A stretch of 40,694 bases of DNA, from the NCBI GenBank assembly GCA_002081555.1, contig MZNV01002953.1:1-40694 (forward strand), written 5' to 3'. Position 1 is the first letter of the stretch. The number at the start of each line of letters is the position of its first letter. The notes beneath the pieces are model-generated. The model saw only the letters and a program-made list of their open reading frames with translations, had not been told where the DNA came from and searched no databases. Positions 22,281-34,551 of this stretch are shown here, piece after piece. Origin of the DNA: Protostelium mycophagum. Its lineage: Eukaryota > Evosea > Variosea > Protosteliida > Protosteliaceae. The position numbers and the translations under genes were made by a program.

Positions 22281-22617
22281 GCTTATAAAGTGTAGATCGA
22301 CTGTTTTATTTTTAAATTTAAATTTAATCTAATTGGAAATGTGGAAATTCTACTCTGAGCAATGAGCTTCTTCAGCGAATGAAGAAGAAAGCAGTCAGTA
22401 GGTATTCTGCAAATGGGGATGACTCATGATGCTGATCGAGGTCGTACAACGCACTATGGAGACTTTCATCATAAAGAACAGGTCAGAGCCGTTGATATCA
22501 TGAATATTAAGATTTGACGTATGATGTGGAAGCAAGTTTGAGAAGCTAGCGGCCGTCTGGAAGACCCACCGATATAAGCGACAATGTCATACAATTCACT
22601 TTCTACAACAAAGATGT
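22281..22617. other. Convergent 3' intergenic region
   Basis: This is 337 bp between the stop codons of two convergent genes. An AT-rich block (TTTAAATTTAAATTTAAT, about 22310-22327) probably holds the 3'-UTR and polyadenylation signals of the penta-EF gene. No gene is seen. Confidence 0.4.
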
Positions 22618-25600
22618 TTATATTCCTAATTCTAATTTAACTCTCTCCAACAGTTTTGTGACCAGCTCGAGTATTGTCGCACGATCTCCCCACGCCACCA
22701 CACCGAGATCTGTCAAGTCCTTATCCTTCAGCTCTTGGAATATTTTACCATCAATCTACCACACTCAGCACACTACAGTAAAGAAACAAACTTCCTACAT
22801 TCTTCTCATGGAGAAGGTCGGTGAGTTCCTCAGACAGACCTTCTTGGTATAGAAACCCTTCTAAATCGTCCGGGGTCCAACTTATAACCTCAGTCAAATC
22901 GAATTATTGCCCTGTTACCTCTCTGTGGCACTTTTTTCATTTGTACCAGATTTGCTCTTTCGAACAATAAAAGTGATCCTTTTTCTGTCTAATAAGTCGA
23001 TTCCCATCACCTTTCAAAATTTAAAGTCCATTTTTTGGCGGGAAAATTGTCACCTTTTTCATGGTCTTATCGTCAACTTTTAACAGACCCTTCCCATCCA
23101 CCTTATGCACTCTTAACGCTTCGATGGTATCCAGTGCTACTCCTTCACCCTCCAAAAGCTGAACAAATTAAAATAGTGATGTTCCTTGTTCTATGATGAT
23201 TTTGATTTAACTTCAAGAAAGGAGGAAACAATTCAATTCAGTTAAAACTCACTTCGACCACCTCATTGACCGACATTTTTTCTAAATTTTGAATACATAG
23301 TGGTTGCTTCTCTTCGGGTACAGCGACAGTGGTCAATTTCAATCTTTCATTCTGAAGGACTTGGAGCCTCATATCTAGAGCCCTCTCATCGTCAAACACC
23401 ATTTTCCTCTGCTCCTCTCTCATCGAATTTTCGTTATTCAATGCGGTGATCTACAACGCGTTAATTTAGCATTTGTTTGGGGATTTTAACAGTACAGTAC
23501 CTCTTCCTTTCCTTTTCTTCTCATTTCTACAAGTCTCAATATCTGCTCTTCTAAGCTTTGCATTCCCTTCAGCTTCTCCTCCTATGATATCATAAATGAC
23601 CACATCTGATCACAACGATGTCATCAGATCGTCTACTTCTATAAAATATCATTTTGAAATGGGATGGCTCACCCTGTTAGCTTGGAATGCTCTGTCATTC
23701 TCCTTCCAATCTTGGAGTTCAGCCATCCTGGTTCTAATGGCATTCTCTTCAGCTCTCATCCTTTCTTCAAACCTTAATCTCTCCTCATACATCATCCTTT
23801 CCTCTGCCCGCGCTCTCTCCTCAGCTCTTAGTCATTCAATTTCCCGCGCTCCGTTCACATTCGAAATTCAAACCTGATCCTCTCCTCTTGTCGCAACTTT
23901 TCTTCGTATCTCAGTTTCTCTTCCTGCCTCAATTTTTCATCGTAACGCAACCTCTCCATCGCTCTCTCCTCCCGAATCTTGTCCTCTCTCATTATCTCTT
24001 CCAGTTTTAGTTTTTCTTCCGTTCGGAATCTCTCCAGCTCCATCGCGTTCTGATCTGGTTAAATCTATCTACACTTGTGTAGATACGCTTTATCCGAAAG
24101 AATGAAATAATTAAGCACCATTGGTTGTGACTTGGGTCTTGTAGGGGAGCTCATATTTGTCCCAAGAGAAGACCTCGGTGAATGGTTCGGTGGCGTTGTA
24201 GAGGGGGTCGCTGACTTTAAATAAGGGGACATAGGCGGGGATAGATTGAGGGAAGGCATCGTGATATCATTCTGTGGTGTGGAGGGAAAAGACTAAATCC
24301 AATAAGATTCTGCATCTTTGTAAAAGACATAAAGCACTCACTTCAGCGTTAAGAGCGACGGAAGACTGTGTCATTTGAGATTGCTTTGGTGGTGTTCTGC
24401 TGACCTGTGTTGGGCTTGTCGGTGAATTTTTCACCGGAACTACAACCCGTCATCTCCTCTGTTTGATAGTCTTTCAACATTTTCCCGCTCTTTTTCTTTT
24501 TTAAAATTTGAAAGTAATATAATCTCACCATCCGTCATTGAGCTTCTAATCTTTTTATCTCTGAGTACTTTGTCATGAGACGATTTGCTCACTGGAGATT
24601 GCAGTTTGGGTGTGGAGGGGGCACTTGTCTTTGAATTCCTCGAGGCGAACTCATTCATCACAGCGGGTGTCACCACATTGTCTACAACTGGTCAAAACTA
24701 TTGCACTGATGTCTTCGTTGAGATATCATTGTAGGACTTAGAAACGCAGAAGATCAAATGGGCTTACTGTCGAGTGAGATCTGAGTTAATTTCGGGTTTG
24801 CGTCCAAAGCAGCAATAAGACATCTGGCTCCTCGATCACCGATCAGATGGCCTGGAATAGACTTATTCTTTGTAAATGGGGCTTTACGCACCTCGAAGGT
24901 GTAATTGTGTCAGTCCGGTATTTTCTTTCAGTGCGCTGGCAAGATGCTCCGCGCCATCATCACCGATCGCTTTTCCTGGTTTTTTCAGAAGAATGATCTC
25001 ATCACCCCAAAAGGTTCTTTTGATTTGAAAATATATTTTAAATAAATGATGAGGTCACCTTCTGCAATCAAAATGGGAATTAATTTCGCATCCGTCTTGT
25101 TGTAATTTGTCCCTTGCTTTCGTTCTGAAATTTCGATGAGTTTTATGAAACTTGAAATTTCCGTGAAATTTACCTTCGAGTGACAGTATAGAAAGAGTTG
25201 TATTAGATCGGATGGCCGTTGCCATTATCCTCGCTGTCTCATCACCCAAGTTATTCACTGAGAGATCATCAAACTCTACACAAAAATAAAATGTAGTTCT
25301 ACCAACCTCCAATATACAATGAGGTCAGGGTGCTGTTTGTGCGCAGCATCGCGGCGATGGACTTTACAGACTCGATTTTGATGTCATTATCTGTAAATTT
25401 TCAGAAGGAATATAATTATTTTTTTCTTTGATGAGAATTCTGGTATAAATAATCAAATAAATCCAAAATGCACTTTTTGTGATGAATCGGATGCATACCT
25501 TCTAAATTTAGAGTCCGGAGTAAGGTGTTATTCTTCAGTGCTGTTGCTATGTTTTGTACCACATCATCACCAAGGTGATTCCCTGCATAACGTCAACCTC

Positions 25601-26552
25601 TCTTCAATATCTCGAATTATCGATACATTCTTGATGAAATTATTTCGTGGTTTTTTGTCATTCGGTGTATGAATAAAAAATATTCAAATGGTGAATTAAA
25701 TATTAAAAACTGACCTGCTATATGTAAGACTTGTAAGCTGTTTGGTGTCCTCAAAAATTCAGCAATTAATCTTCCCCCTTTCTCTCCAAAACGATTATCT
25801 ACACAGTCAATTTTTTTGATTTCCCAATATAATTCAAAGACGAATGTGTTTAATTACTCACAAGACAAAAGCAGGGTGGTGACAATATTATTTGTTTTTA
25901 AGATTTCCAGCAGGTTCTTCAGGCCATCCACTTCTATCTTGTTGTCTACATCGTTGTGAATTCTGAATTATTGAAATGAAATTCACCTCTTAGATCTAGT
26001 GATGTGAGGCTCCTGTTATTCTTCAGAGCTTCGGCGAAATATTTGGCGCCACGATCGCCGATCTTGCATTTCACCAGCGACAAATGAGTGAATGTGACTC
26101 CATATTTCAAGCTTTCTGCAAAAACTTTGGCTCCATCATCTTTGAGCTTTTCTCCTGGAAATGATTTAGGCCTGAAAGATCACAATCTCACGGAACGAAC
26201 CTGCAAAAAGATGGAAGGCATTCAGATGAGGTGTACTTCTGATGACTTCTGCGACAGCTTTACACGCCTCTGTTGTGAGTGTATTGTCTTTTTTAATCAA
26301 CATATGAGTAATTCAAGTTGAGCGGCAACTTACCAAATAATTTGATTGTCCCTAGTGTGCTGCTCTGCTTTGCACCATCAATCAGATATTTCAAATCTTT
26401 ATCATTCAACTTCACACCTGCGAGAACAAAATGTCAATTCTAAAATGCAGATTACAAATACCATTCAGGACGAGTGACGTGTATTGAGTCGGATCTCTTA
26501 AGAACTCTGGGAAACTATCACACGTCCCAGGAGGTGTTTGTGTGTTGGTCAT
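22618..26552 (-). CDS. LRR / coiled-coil / tandem SAM scaffold protein
   Basis: The start is M-T-N-T-Q-T-P-P-G-T (ATG 26552). From 26430 to 24760 run about ten ribonuclease-inhibitor-type leucine-rich repeats, roughly one per exon, each with an I/L-G-D-x-G-A-x-x-x-A/I core (for example I-G-D-R-G-A-K-Y-F-A-E-A-L-K near 26030 and L-G-D-E-T-A-R-I-M-A-T-A-I near 25230). A Ser/Thr/Pro-rich linker (24680-24070) and a charged coiled coil of E-K-L-R-x-E-E-K-L repeats (24040-23240) follow. Two SAM domains close the protein: M-S-V-N-E-V-V-E-L-L with V-D-G-K-G-L-L-K-V (about 23270-22950), and W-T-P-D-D-L-E-G-F-L with I-D-G-K-I-F-Q-E-L and G-D-R-A-T-I-L (22890-22640). It ends L-E-L-G-I-stop (22618-22620). 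No enzyme domain is seen; tandem SAMs suggest a polymerising scaffold (inference). Confidence 0.85.
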
Positions 26553-27054
26553 TTAGAGGTTCGTATGAACCGTTTTTCATCCACAAGTCTAACGGATCGC
26601 GAGCCTGCCACTCTAATTTCGGAATTCAAAGAAAGAGTGGCTTCCGACAAAAGGGTGATCAAATCTGCTAAGTGCTCGGTTGCTTGTAGAGGTGAACATC
26701 ACCTTGATGAGATGGAATAAACATAACCAAGCAAAAATATCCATTCGGACGGTATTGGTCCATTCCGAGCTCAATGATTCGCAAATGCACCGACATCAAA
26801 TGCACAATTTCAGCCAGAGTTCGTTCTTAAAGGCTGTTCCTTCAGATCCCTTTTATTGGATAACAACAAAATGCTGGACTGAAATTTGAAGGAAGTGATC
26901 TACGCCATCTCTGACACCAATAGACAAACATGTTTCAACACCATCATGTGATAAGATTATTCTAAAGCAAGAGACTGGGGGTGCTTCTCCAAGCTCAAGT
27001 GAGCGAGGTCTCAGCGAACTCGCTTCGGCTTAAGGACATCTATAATTTGGACAT
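26553..27054. other. Intergenic region upstream of the LRR-SAM gene
   Basis: This is 502 bp between the LRR-SAM start and the RhoGAP/WH2 stop, both on the minus strand. Only short chance frames are present. It should hold the LRR-SAM promoter and the 3'-UTR of the RhoGAP gene. No repeat or RNA gene is seen. Confidence 0.35.
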
Positions 27055-30000
27055 TTATTCTAATCGTTCTACTTTCCCTTGCACACGGTTGTTCATCTGG
27101 TTGTTCCTTCTTTTCAGATTCTCCAGCACTTTTTTAGCCTCACTCTCTGCTCTATAGGACCTGTCGTCTCCTTGGACAGGTTTTCTTTCTCTAAAGATTT
27201 CATCAGAATAGAAGAAATTATCTCCAAAGGTCAAAAACATTCGTTTTGCTATTCAGCAAGATTTTCTGATTTTTTGTGCGTGCCTTTTATTTATTTAAAT
27301 AAAAATATATTTGCATACGCAAATCTTCACTATTTCGTGGAGATATTTCCTGAAGAAAAATATATTAATGTAGTTCTAAATCTGACTTACATTTTACGCA
27401 ATTGAATGCCGCCTTTAAGTTCAGCAGCAAGTTTGGAGGCCATGCTTGACTCTTGGTGTTTCTGCAGGGAAGGATTCTTCGTCATAGTCTTGGGTTTCAC
27501 AGCGAAGACCTTTACACCAGAGGGGGGAGGAGGGGGCATGGGAGGGAGGGAGGGAGCCATGGGAGGGGGAGGGACTACCATCACCTCTTCCTCTTCCTGA
27601 TTGCAGATCAGTAAAATTGAACATGGCTGTGGTGAAAATGTGATTTGATATCTTTTGCGCGATCTACATCGAGCCGCAAAGATGACTTGGATCAAAAGAC
27701 GTTACTCACTTCAGCGATCGGAGCTGCAGCAGGTAGAGAGTATTCCACGTCAGCTAGTTTCTTCATATTGATGAACCTGCCAACACCTTCAGTCACGTGT
27801 CTTTGTGTTTTTTGTGTTGTTATGCTTGGAGAATATGGTTATGCTTGGAGAATATGCGATTTCATAATATCTTCACCTGCCGAATTGCGAAATGTCAGCT
27901 TTTTCCTTCTCTCTCAAGTGCCTCAAGAATCTATCTCTGTTCTTTTCGGAAAGAGATGCGACTCTGGAGGCCATGGAGGCCACGTGATCAATCTGCGATG
28001 TGGCACGTGTGAATACTTGGTCCATGATATCACTGCATAATTCTGCGATATCGTTCTGTCGCTTTTGCTGTATTCCGCTCCACAACTGGTCGAAAAAGTC
28101 TTTTCTCAAGTAATTGGAAACCATCTCGGTATCTACAACTGTCAGAAAATTCCACGATGTTTCTAGTGTTCTCCCACCTTTCTCCGGATTATCTCCGGTC
28201 GGAAAGGTCTTGGATTGGATTTGGACCGTGATCGTTCGGATTCGGATTCCGAGTCCGAGCGCAGCCAAATAGGACTGGTCCTCCAGAGGTTTCCCCTCAT
28301 ACCATAGGCCATAGTAATGGGGCTTTCTCTTCACATTCACCTTCATATATCAATATCATATATCATATAAATATCATATATCAATATCATATATCATATA
28401 TCATATATCATATATCATATATCACATTGAATGCAAAATAGTTTTCACCTTCTCGCAGACGATATTGATGAGGCTGTGTACAGGCATATAAGCGTCCACG
28501 CGAATGACCTTTTTTGAAAGTCCGGCCCATTCACCCGGGGGTAACAACACCTGATGACGTCATCATGATAGTTTGAAGCAATCTCCTCACCTCCACATTG
28601 AACATTCCCGTACCAGGTTGACCTGGTTTTTATTATTATTGTCAAACATTCAAAGAGATCTCATTACCTTTCAATTCAAGCTTGAGTTGCCAGCTGTTAA
28701 ATATAGATCCCAGACCATAGGATGCCAAACTCTCTTTCTCTGATATGCTTCTGCCTCCTAAAGTGGCGAGAGAATATTTATTGGCGTCCGGGAGGCTCAT
28801 ACGTTCACAGATCATCTTCAATACCTAACAGATCGGTTAACATAAAAATAATACTGGAATGCTTTTTCACAACCGTAAATCACAATATAAATACAAATAT
28901 AAATACAAATATAAAATATATTCTTATATAAATAAAAATCAGAAAAATCATCATAATTTTCGAAAGATTGGTCAAGTATGCACATGTAAATCTCGCGTTA
29001 ACTACCGCGTACTTAACGCGGACTGCACCGAAATCTTGAGGTATTATTGAAAAATATACCTCTGGGGATTTAAGTGATTTGTTTACGTTGAAGCTCTTGT
29101 AATGCATTCCCTTGAACTCAGCTGCTTCTGGGAAAATAAATTCCACGATATGATCTGTTCCTGAGCTGACAGTTTGCACCAGATTATTCTGTTTCACTAC
29201 CGCCTGTCAAATGTCAGTGTCAGAATGTCAGATGTCAAAATGCCAACCTGCAAATCGGGCTCTCCATTCCAAATATCCTGTACAGAATCAGACATAAAGG
29301 TGAAATTTCCATGAAATTTCCTACCGTTTCGGAGAATCCAGCCTCGGCAAGTTGTTGTAGAACAGGCCCCAATTGCATTTTCTGAGAATTTTAATCTTCC
29401 ATTCCGTCAAGATGTCAACTCACGCTGGAGAAGGGACTGTCTTGAACTGCCTCAGAACCCATAATGGTGTATTTCGTGATCGCAAATATATCCTTCACAT
29501 TCTACAATACGTAAATCTAAATTACCAGAAATTTCCTGGAAAACTGTCACCTGTGTCCGCATGACTGTTCTTCCCTTTTCTAGATTTCCGATGATGTTCA
29601 TCATTGATTTTGTTTTCCCCGCGGATAAATAGACAGGCTTAGAATGTCTCCCCACCAACAAAAACAATCCTCCCAGGGAGGAATCCATCGCAATTTCCTG
29701 GAAGATTCAGTGAACGTTCGAAGAACTTTCCATGGAATTGAGGAAAATAGAAAACAGACCTTGATATCCGCAAATAAAATTTGTGCCTGTACCGCGAGAG
29801 GATCAGGCTGTATGATGAATATCTGGGATATTTATTAATTTCATATCATATCTCTGCCTATAATTAATCCGGACATCATTTTCAAGGCACTGCAAGCAAG
29901 CTCAATCCCGGCAGCTCGCACGTTATTTCCACGTCAATTACCGCGGTAAGGGACTGCAGTGCCTTGCATTCGCGGCTTTTCCACGAAAAGATTTGAGGCA

Positions 30001-33000
30001 CATTTAGTTGGGACCATATACAAAGAGAGATTATAATATCTGACCTGCCGCTGTGTCAAGACAAGGTACACAAACTTAGAAGTGTTTTTCTTTGGCTTCG
30101 CGATGATCTCTTGTACCACACAAAAAAATTGTGCAAACTCATCGTCCTGCATCTTTTTCTTTTTTCTGAGCCAGGTGGTGAGCATCCGGGCGACTCTCAA
30201 CCTCGACGCATTCACCTAGAAAATATCAGCATCTGCGAATGCGTCTGCGAATGCGTCTGCGAAATCTCTCACATTGCTTCCCATTGGAGATAGTGGGTAG
30301 TCACTGACGTGTACAACAGCCGCTTTTTCTGTCATCGCGCTCTGGATAACATTCTCGGCAGTCTGTTTCGGCCCAGATTTCACCGTGGGAAGTACCTTCG
30401 TGGGAGGTGCCAAGTTCTCCATCTTTTCTGGAACTGGAGCTGGGACTGGTTCGGCGGGTTTGTCACGGGGTTCTCTCATTGTGGCGATATTCGAAGATAC
30501 TTTCTTGGCGGGACTGACACCGATGTGAGTATCTACAACGATATGCTTAAGACCTCACTCTTCGCCTGATGGTGATCTCGGAACTTCGATTCTCGGACTT
30601 TCCAATGGAATATTTTGGGAATTTTCTTCAGTGACAGGAGGAATGAGAAGGATGGGAACGGGTGATTTTCCACTTGTCGACAATGGGTTTGTCGACGTCT
30701 GGACTGGTGCTGGGGTCTGTACATCTCCAGATGTGGGCAAATGAGTGGATGTCGACAATCTATTGGATGTCGACAGGTTACCAGATGTCGACAATCTATT
30801 GGATGTCGACAGGTTACCAGATGTTGACAATCTATTGGATGTCGACAGGTTACCAGATGTCGACAATCTATTGGATGTCGACAGATTACCAGATGTTGAC
30901 AATTTGACCGGCGCGTTTGGACCTTAAAAACATGAGAAATTCATTGAGATTTCGTCGAATTACCGCTGGACCCAGCGAGTTTTATGTTGTCCATTGTAGC
31001 TGATCTCGATCTACAACGCGTAAATTCATGCGATTCCATTGTAATATCACCTGTCTATCTTGTGGTTATTTTGAACGGCCATCTCCTGCATTGTAGATAT
31101 TCCCTGTTGAAAAGTCTTGGAATTTTCCATGATTTGTTGCATATTGGCGATGAGATAGCTGGTGACGTCACGTGTCACTTGAGCCTCTGAAACCGCGTTT
31201 TCATTTGTCGCCTCATTCTTGTGCAGATTAGGTCCCTACTTTTCTCAGAAATTTCAAAGATTTGTGGTGAAATCTCACGGAAAATCCGATAAAATATGTT
31301 CGAAAATTCCGGAAACTGACCCAAACTACACCCAAGTTATCGGCACCCATCAGGTTCACCTCAGATAAACTGGCGATCTTCCTCAAAAGATAAAATAAAT
31401 ATTGCAGAATGATCCGGTTGTTGCCTGGTAGATTGTCTATAATCTTAGCAATCTCCACGAATGCATTCTATGTCGAGTCAGTCTTCGTTTTTCCACGAAA
31501 TTTCGGGGAAATTTCACCGGATTTTCCTCTTGTTTCAACTTGAGAATTTGATTCCATTGTTCTTTCGGCAAAAGAGTCTCTTCTTGATCTCTGATGTACA
31601 GTTTGAGACTCGCAGCAAGTGTTGTCACATCCGCATCATCCGTGTTGAACACACCTGACACATGTCAGAAATGATCCGATCGGGGGATGAAAATTACCCT
31701 TGGAGAATTTTTCCCAGAAAATTCTGTGCGCCATGGCTGAGGCTGATATTCTAAAAATACCTTCTTCCTCCAGTCCTCGCTCCTCTATCGCCATGATCAG
31801 ACGAGACACCTGTCATATTCAGTGAAATTTCGATGAAATTCGGGACTGACTCTGGCAGGGGTGAGGGGGACTCTCTCGAGACCAGATTGGGTGAGGATTC
31901 CTTTTGTCAATAGATTATCTACAGAAGATCTGTTGCCCAATAGCCCCGATAATATGTGCCCGACAGATGCGATGGTCCCCTTCCTCTCAACAACATCCGA
32001 TTCCTGGAACATTCAATGTCACGGAGATGTCACTGTGATACCATGTCGCATTTCATTGAGATACAAGATGTCACTTTGCATCAAGAAAGATCACAGTATG
32101 ATATCTCACCTTTTTGGGTGCACTGCTGTTCCTGCTGCCTCTGAGTGTGAAGCTGTGGACCCCGATGAGCTGAGATATCTTCTTGCTGCTCCGTTTTGAC
32201 CTGTCAGGTGATGTGCCTGTCACCGCAGGAGAGATAGGAGTTGCTGTCAGATGTGATGTAACGGGGCTACTCATTCCTAAACTCTTCATATGGTCCATGT
32301 GGTTCTAAATACATCAGAATCATCATAAACTCCGTAAGACTTTACCGAAAAGTTGTTGATGTAGGGTTGTAGTGGTCCCCAGTTACGTATGAGGAATGTC
32401 ATGACATCCACAGCATCTTGCATCTCCCCCTGTACATGTGAATTCTCGTTGTAGATCGTCGCACAATATTCACCTGGACTGTATCCGTCTTTGCGGTGAC
32501 TCTGAATATGTTTGGACCCCAAACAATAGCCAAAAGCTCAGGTCCAGATCCACCAGGTACCGACTCTGCTACCTGTCAAACATGTCAGTCAGAGTGATGT
32601 CACTATTTTCACATCGACAGAGAACATCATTTCTACACAAAAACGAGTTGTGGTCCCACCTGTTGTAATAAATTGATTAGATACAGAAATATGGCCTTGA
32701 TGTCATCCATCTTGGAATTCAAAATATCCGCAGACATCGCGAGACATTCTTCATCCGTGTCCAGATCTACAACTTGTCAGTCTTCAAGTCTCCAGATCTT
32801 TGAGATCTATTCGTGAGATGATCTCACCCAGGGCGACAAAAAATTGTTTTCGGTCATCTGATGATAAGATGGGGTGTTCTTGGTTACGTATGTATTGCTT
32901 GAGACATGTTGCGATGACGTTGACATCTGCAGTGTCAAGGTCATAATTTCCTAGAAAAGAATGAGTTTCGATTTGCAAAATCCAAGAAAAATTATATGAA

Positions 33001-34551
33001 ATCACCTAATAAGTAATTATTCCAGAAATTCCTCTGCTCTTGTGCTCCAGGTGAATTGCGGAATAATCCTGGAATTCTTCAATGATCCCATAATGTGAAA
33101 GAGCACAGACATTCATATTACACTTTGTAAAATAGAATGTGATATGGATTACCTTCAGTATTTACAGCTCTTCTCTGAAGAGTATATATCAATTGTGCCG
33201 CTCTCTCTTGCGTCAACGATGGTACTGACACCATCCTCGGGGATATAGGGCTACTGGGTTCGATCCCTTCCGGCAGTAGGTCCTTTTTTCAGTCAGGGGA
33301 TGAAGGATCTGGGAAGATTCGATTACGTACTCGCTTAGAGCCCAAATTAAAATTGACGGTGGATCTGCGGCCTCTCGCGGACACTTTTTGTTCGGATTGA
33401 GATTGTGTAATCGCTGCTGCGTACTCTTCTTGTATTGCCGCTGATACGTGTGAGATATCATGACATAAAGTCTTTTTAGAATATTAAATAAAAATTACCG
33501 TCTAAATTTGATTCAGAAATAGATAGCTTTGGAAGTTGTACTCCAATCTCTTTGCTTTCTTTGCTTGTGACGGGCATGCTTTTTCTTGACTGGTATTGAT
33601 GTGACATCTGTCAAGAAACTTCAACGAAAAATCCGGTAGATCGGACATAGTTGTAGATGTGCTCACCTTACGCATGAGTGATAAAATGACTTCGTATGAG
33701 GGGATGTGTTTGGAAATCTCAGGGAGATTTGAGACGACAAAACTGACGAGACCTTTTGACGCTTGTGTGTCAGACATTCCCTGGGCCCCTGGGGAAGCTC
33801 TGATTAGATTAGGACCCCAGACCACCCCCAAATTATCCGCTGTCATCTTTGTCACCGGAGACTCCGATATGACACGTAAGACCTGGAGACTCAGTGAAAT
33901 TCCAGGAAAAATAAAATACCTCGAAAAGATAGATGACCACACTTCGTGGAATTTCTGAGAGGCCTTCGAATGTTGTTCCGATCGTTGCAAAATCATTTGA
34001 TTCTAAATTCTCTCAGATTATAGATTTTTGACATCAAATTTTATCTGACGAACGTAATATTAAATAATTATAATTTATAATTATGTTTATAAAAAGAGAT
34101 ATTGCCTGTTGAGATAAATCCTCTCAAAAATTGAATTTGGGATTCTTACCAACGGCTATATTTAACTTGTTTAAACTCTCGTTTGAAATTATGGGTTGTT
34201 CCTGCTCCCTGATATACTGTTTCAGAGACGCCGCTACGATGAACACGTCAGCCGTCTCGTAGTCAGCACGACCTGGAAATTTCAATGGAATTTCCAGGAA
34301 TTTCTGAATGACCTGAAGCGAATGCCTCCCACCAAACTCTCTGCTCAGTTGCGGCAGGGGATACACGAAAAACACCTGAAATTTCATTAACTTGAGTCCT
34401 AAAAAATTCAAGTGGCATCTTGCAATAAAAGATGAACATAATGTGAGATTGTGAAGATGTTGATTGGTTCACCCTCTTCGAATGGCGCCTTCTTCTCGAG
34501 CATTCCTAATAAAAGAGATGCACGTGTTGCCGTTAGAGGTGTGCGGCTCAT
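27055..34551 (-). CDS. Giant triple-RhoGAP protein with PH-like, RA/UBL-like, polyproline and WH2 regions
   Basis: Start: ATG 34551 (M-S-R-T-P-L-T). Three RhoGAP domains follow in tandem, each with its own arginine finger rebuilt across introns: E-G-V-F-R-V-S-P (GAP-A), E-G-L-F-R-N-S-P (GAP-B) and E-G-I-F-R-I-S-A (GAP-C). Each keeps the I/V-A-x-x-L-K-x-Y-I-R helix and a V-V-W/I-V-W helix, with G-P-N directly after (in GAP-C across an intron). Next come an S-T-S repeat tract (30751-30906), a Pro-rich linker, a helical and PH-like segment (about 30200-29450), two ubiquitin/RA-like units (around 29190-28740 and 28610-28230), a coiled coil (28130-27870), a P-P-P-P tract and a WH2-like motif L-A-A-E-L-K-G-G-I-Q-L-R-K near 27420. 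It ends V-E-R-L-E-stop (27055-27057). Expected role: inactivating Rho/Rac GTPases while binding actin (inference). The junction near 30540, where a second gene might start, splices cleanly in phase (E-D-P-A-K-K), so I favour one gene. Confidence 0.8.
28345..28423. repeat. ATATC/ATATATC microsatellite in an intron
   Basis: About 80 bp made of ATATC and TATCAT units, with ATATATC repeated five times at the 3' end. It lies in an intron between the second UBL-like unit and its continuation. It is a simple repeat and probably length-polymorphic. Confidence 0.9.
28884..28921. repeat. 12-bp AT-rich tandem repeat in an intron
   Basis: About three copies of AAATACAAATAT, the last degraded, in a RhoGAP-gene intron. 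Confidence 0.8.
30229..30264. repeat. Three 12-bp copies of GCRTCTGCGAAW filling an intron
   Basis: GCATCTGCGAAT, GCGTCTGCGAAT and GCGTCTGCGAAA lie head to tail and make up most of the intron at about 30217-30271. The same word GCATCTGCGAA forms the inverted elements in the Beclin introns at 8.1-8.35 kb. Confidence 0.9.
30751..30906. repeat. 36-bp coding minisatellite
   Basis: Four full 36-bp units (starting at 30751, 30787, 30823 and 30859) and a partial fifth, differing by single bases. Each unit starts G-T-Y-G-A-C-A-A-T-C and holds a second GTCGACA-like core. In the RhoGAP gene it encodes a 12-residue repeat, S-T-S-G-N-L-S-T-S-N-R-L, in frame. Confidence 0.95.

Noticed and set aside
21797-22288. 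Long alternative plus-strand frame (about 160 codons) through the penta-EF gene
   Set aside because: A frame-shifted shadow of a GC-biased gene; the EF-hand frame has motifs and consistent splice sites.
27406-27600. Gly-rich plus-strand frame (G-G-G-G-G-M-G-G)
   Set aside because: Antisense of the polyproline tract of the RhoGAP/WH2 gene.
30540-30540. Start of a separate gene (M-R-E-P-R-D-K) downstream of the RhoGAP domains
   Set aside because: An intron GTGAGG...GTGTCAG joins the preceding exon in phase (E-D-P-A-K-K), so a single long gene is simpler, though not proven.
30662-30927. Plus-strand repeat proteins (D-V-D-N-L-L-D-V-D type and another frame) in the minisatellite
   Set aside because: A multiple-of-3 tandem repeat is open in many frames; only the minus S-T-S frame connects by splicing to domains on both sides.
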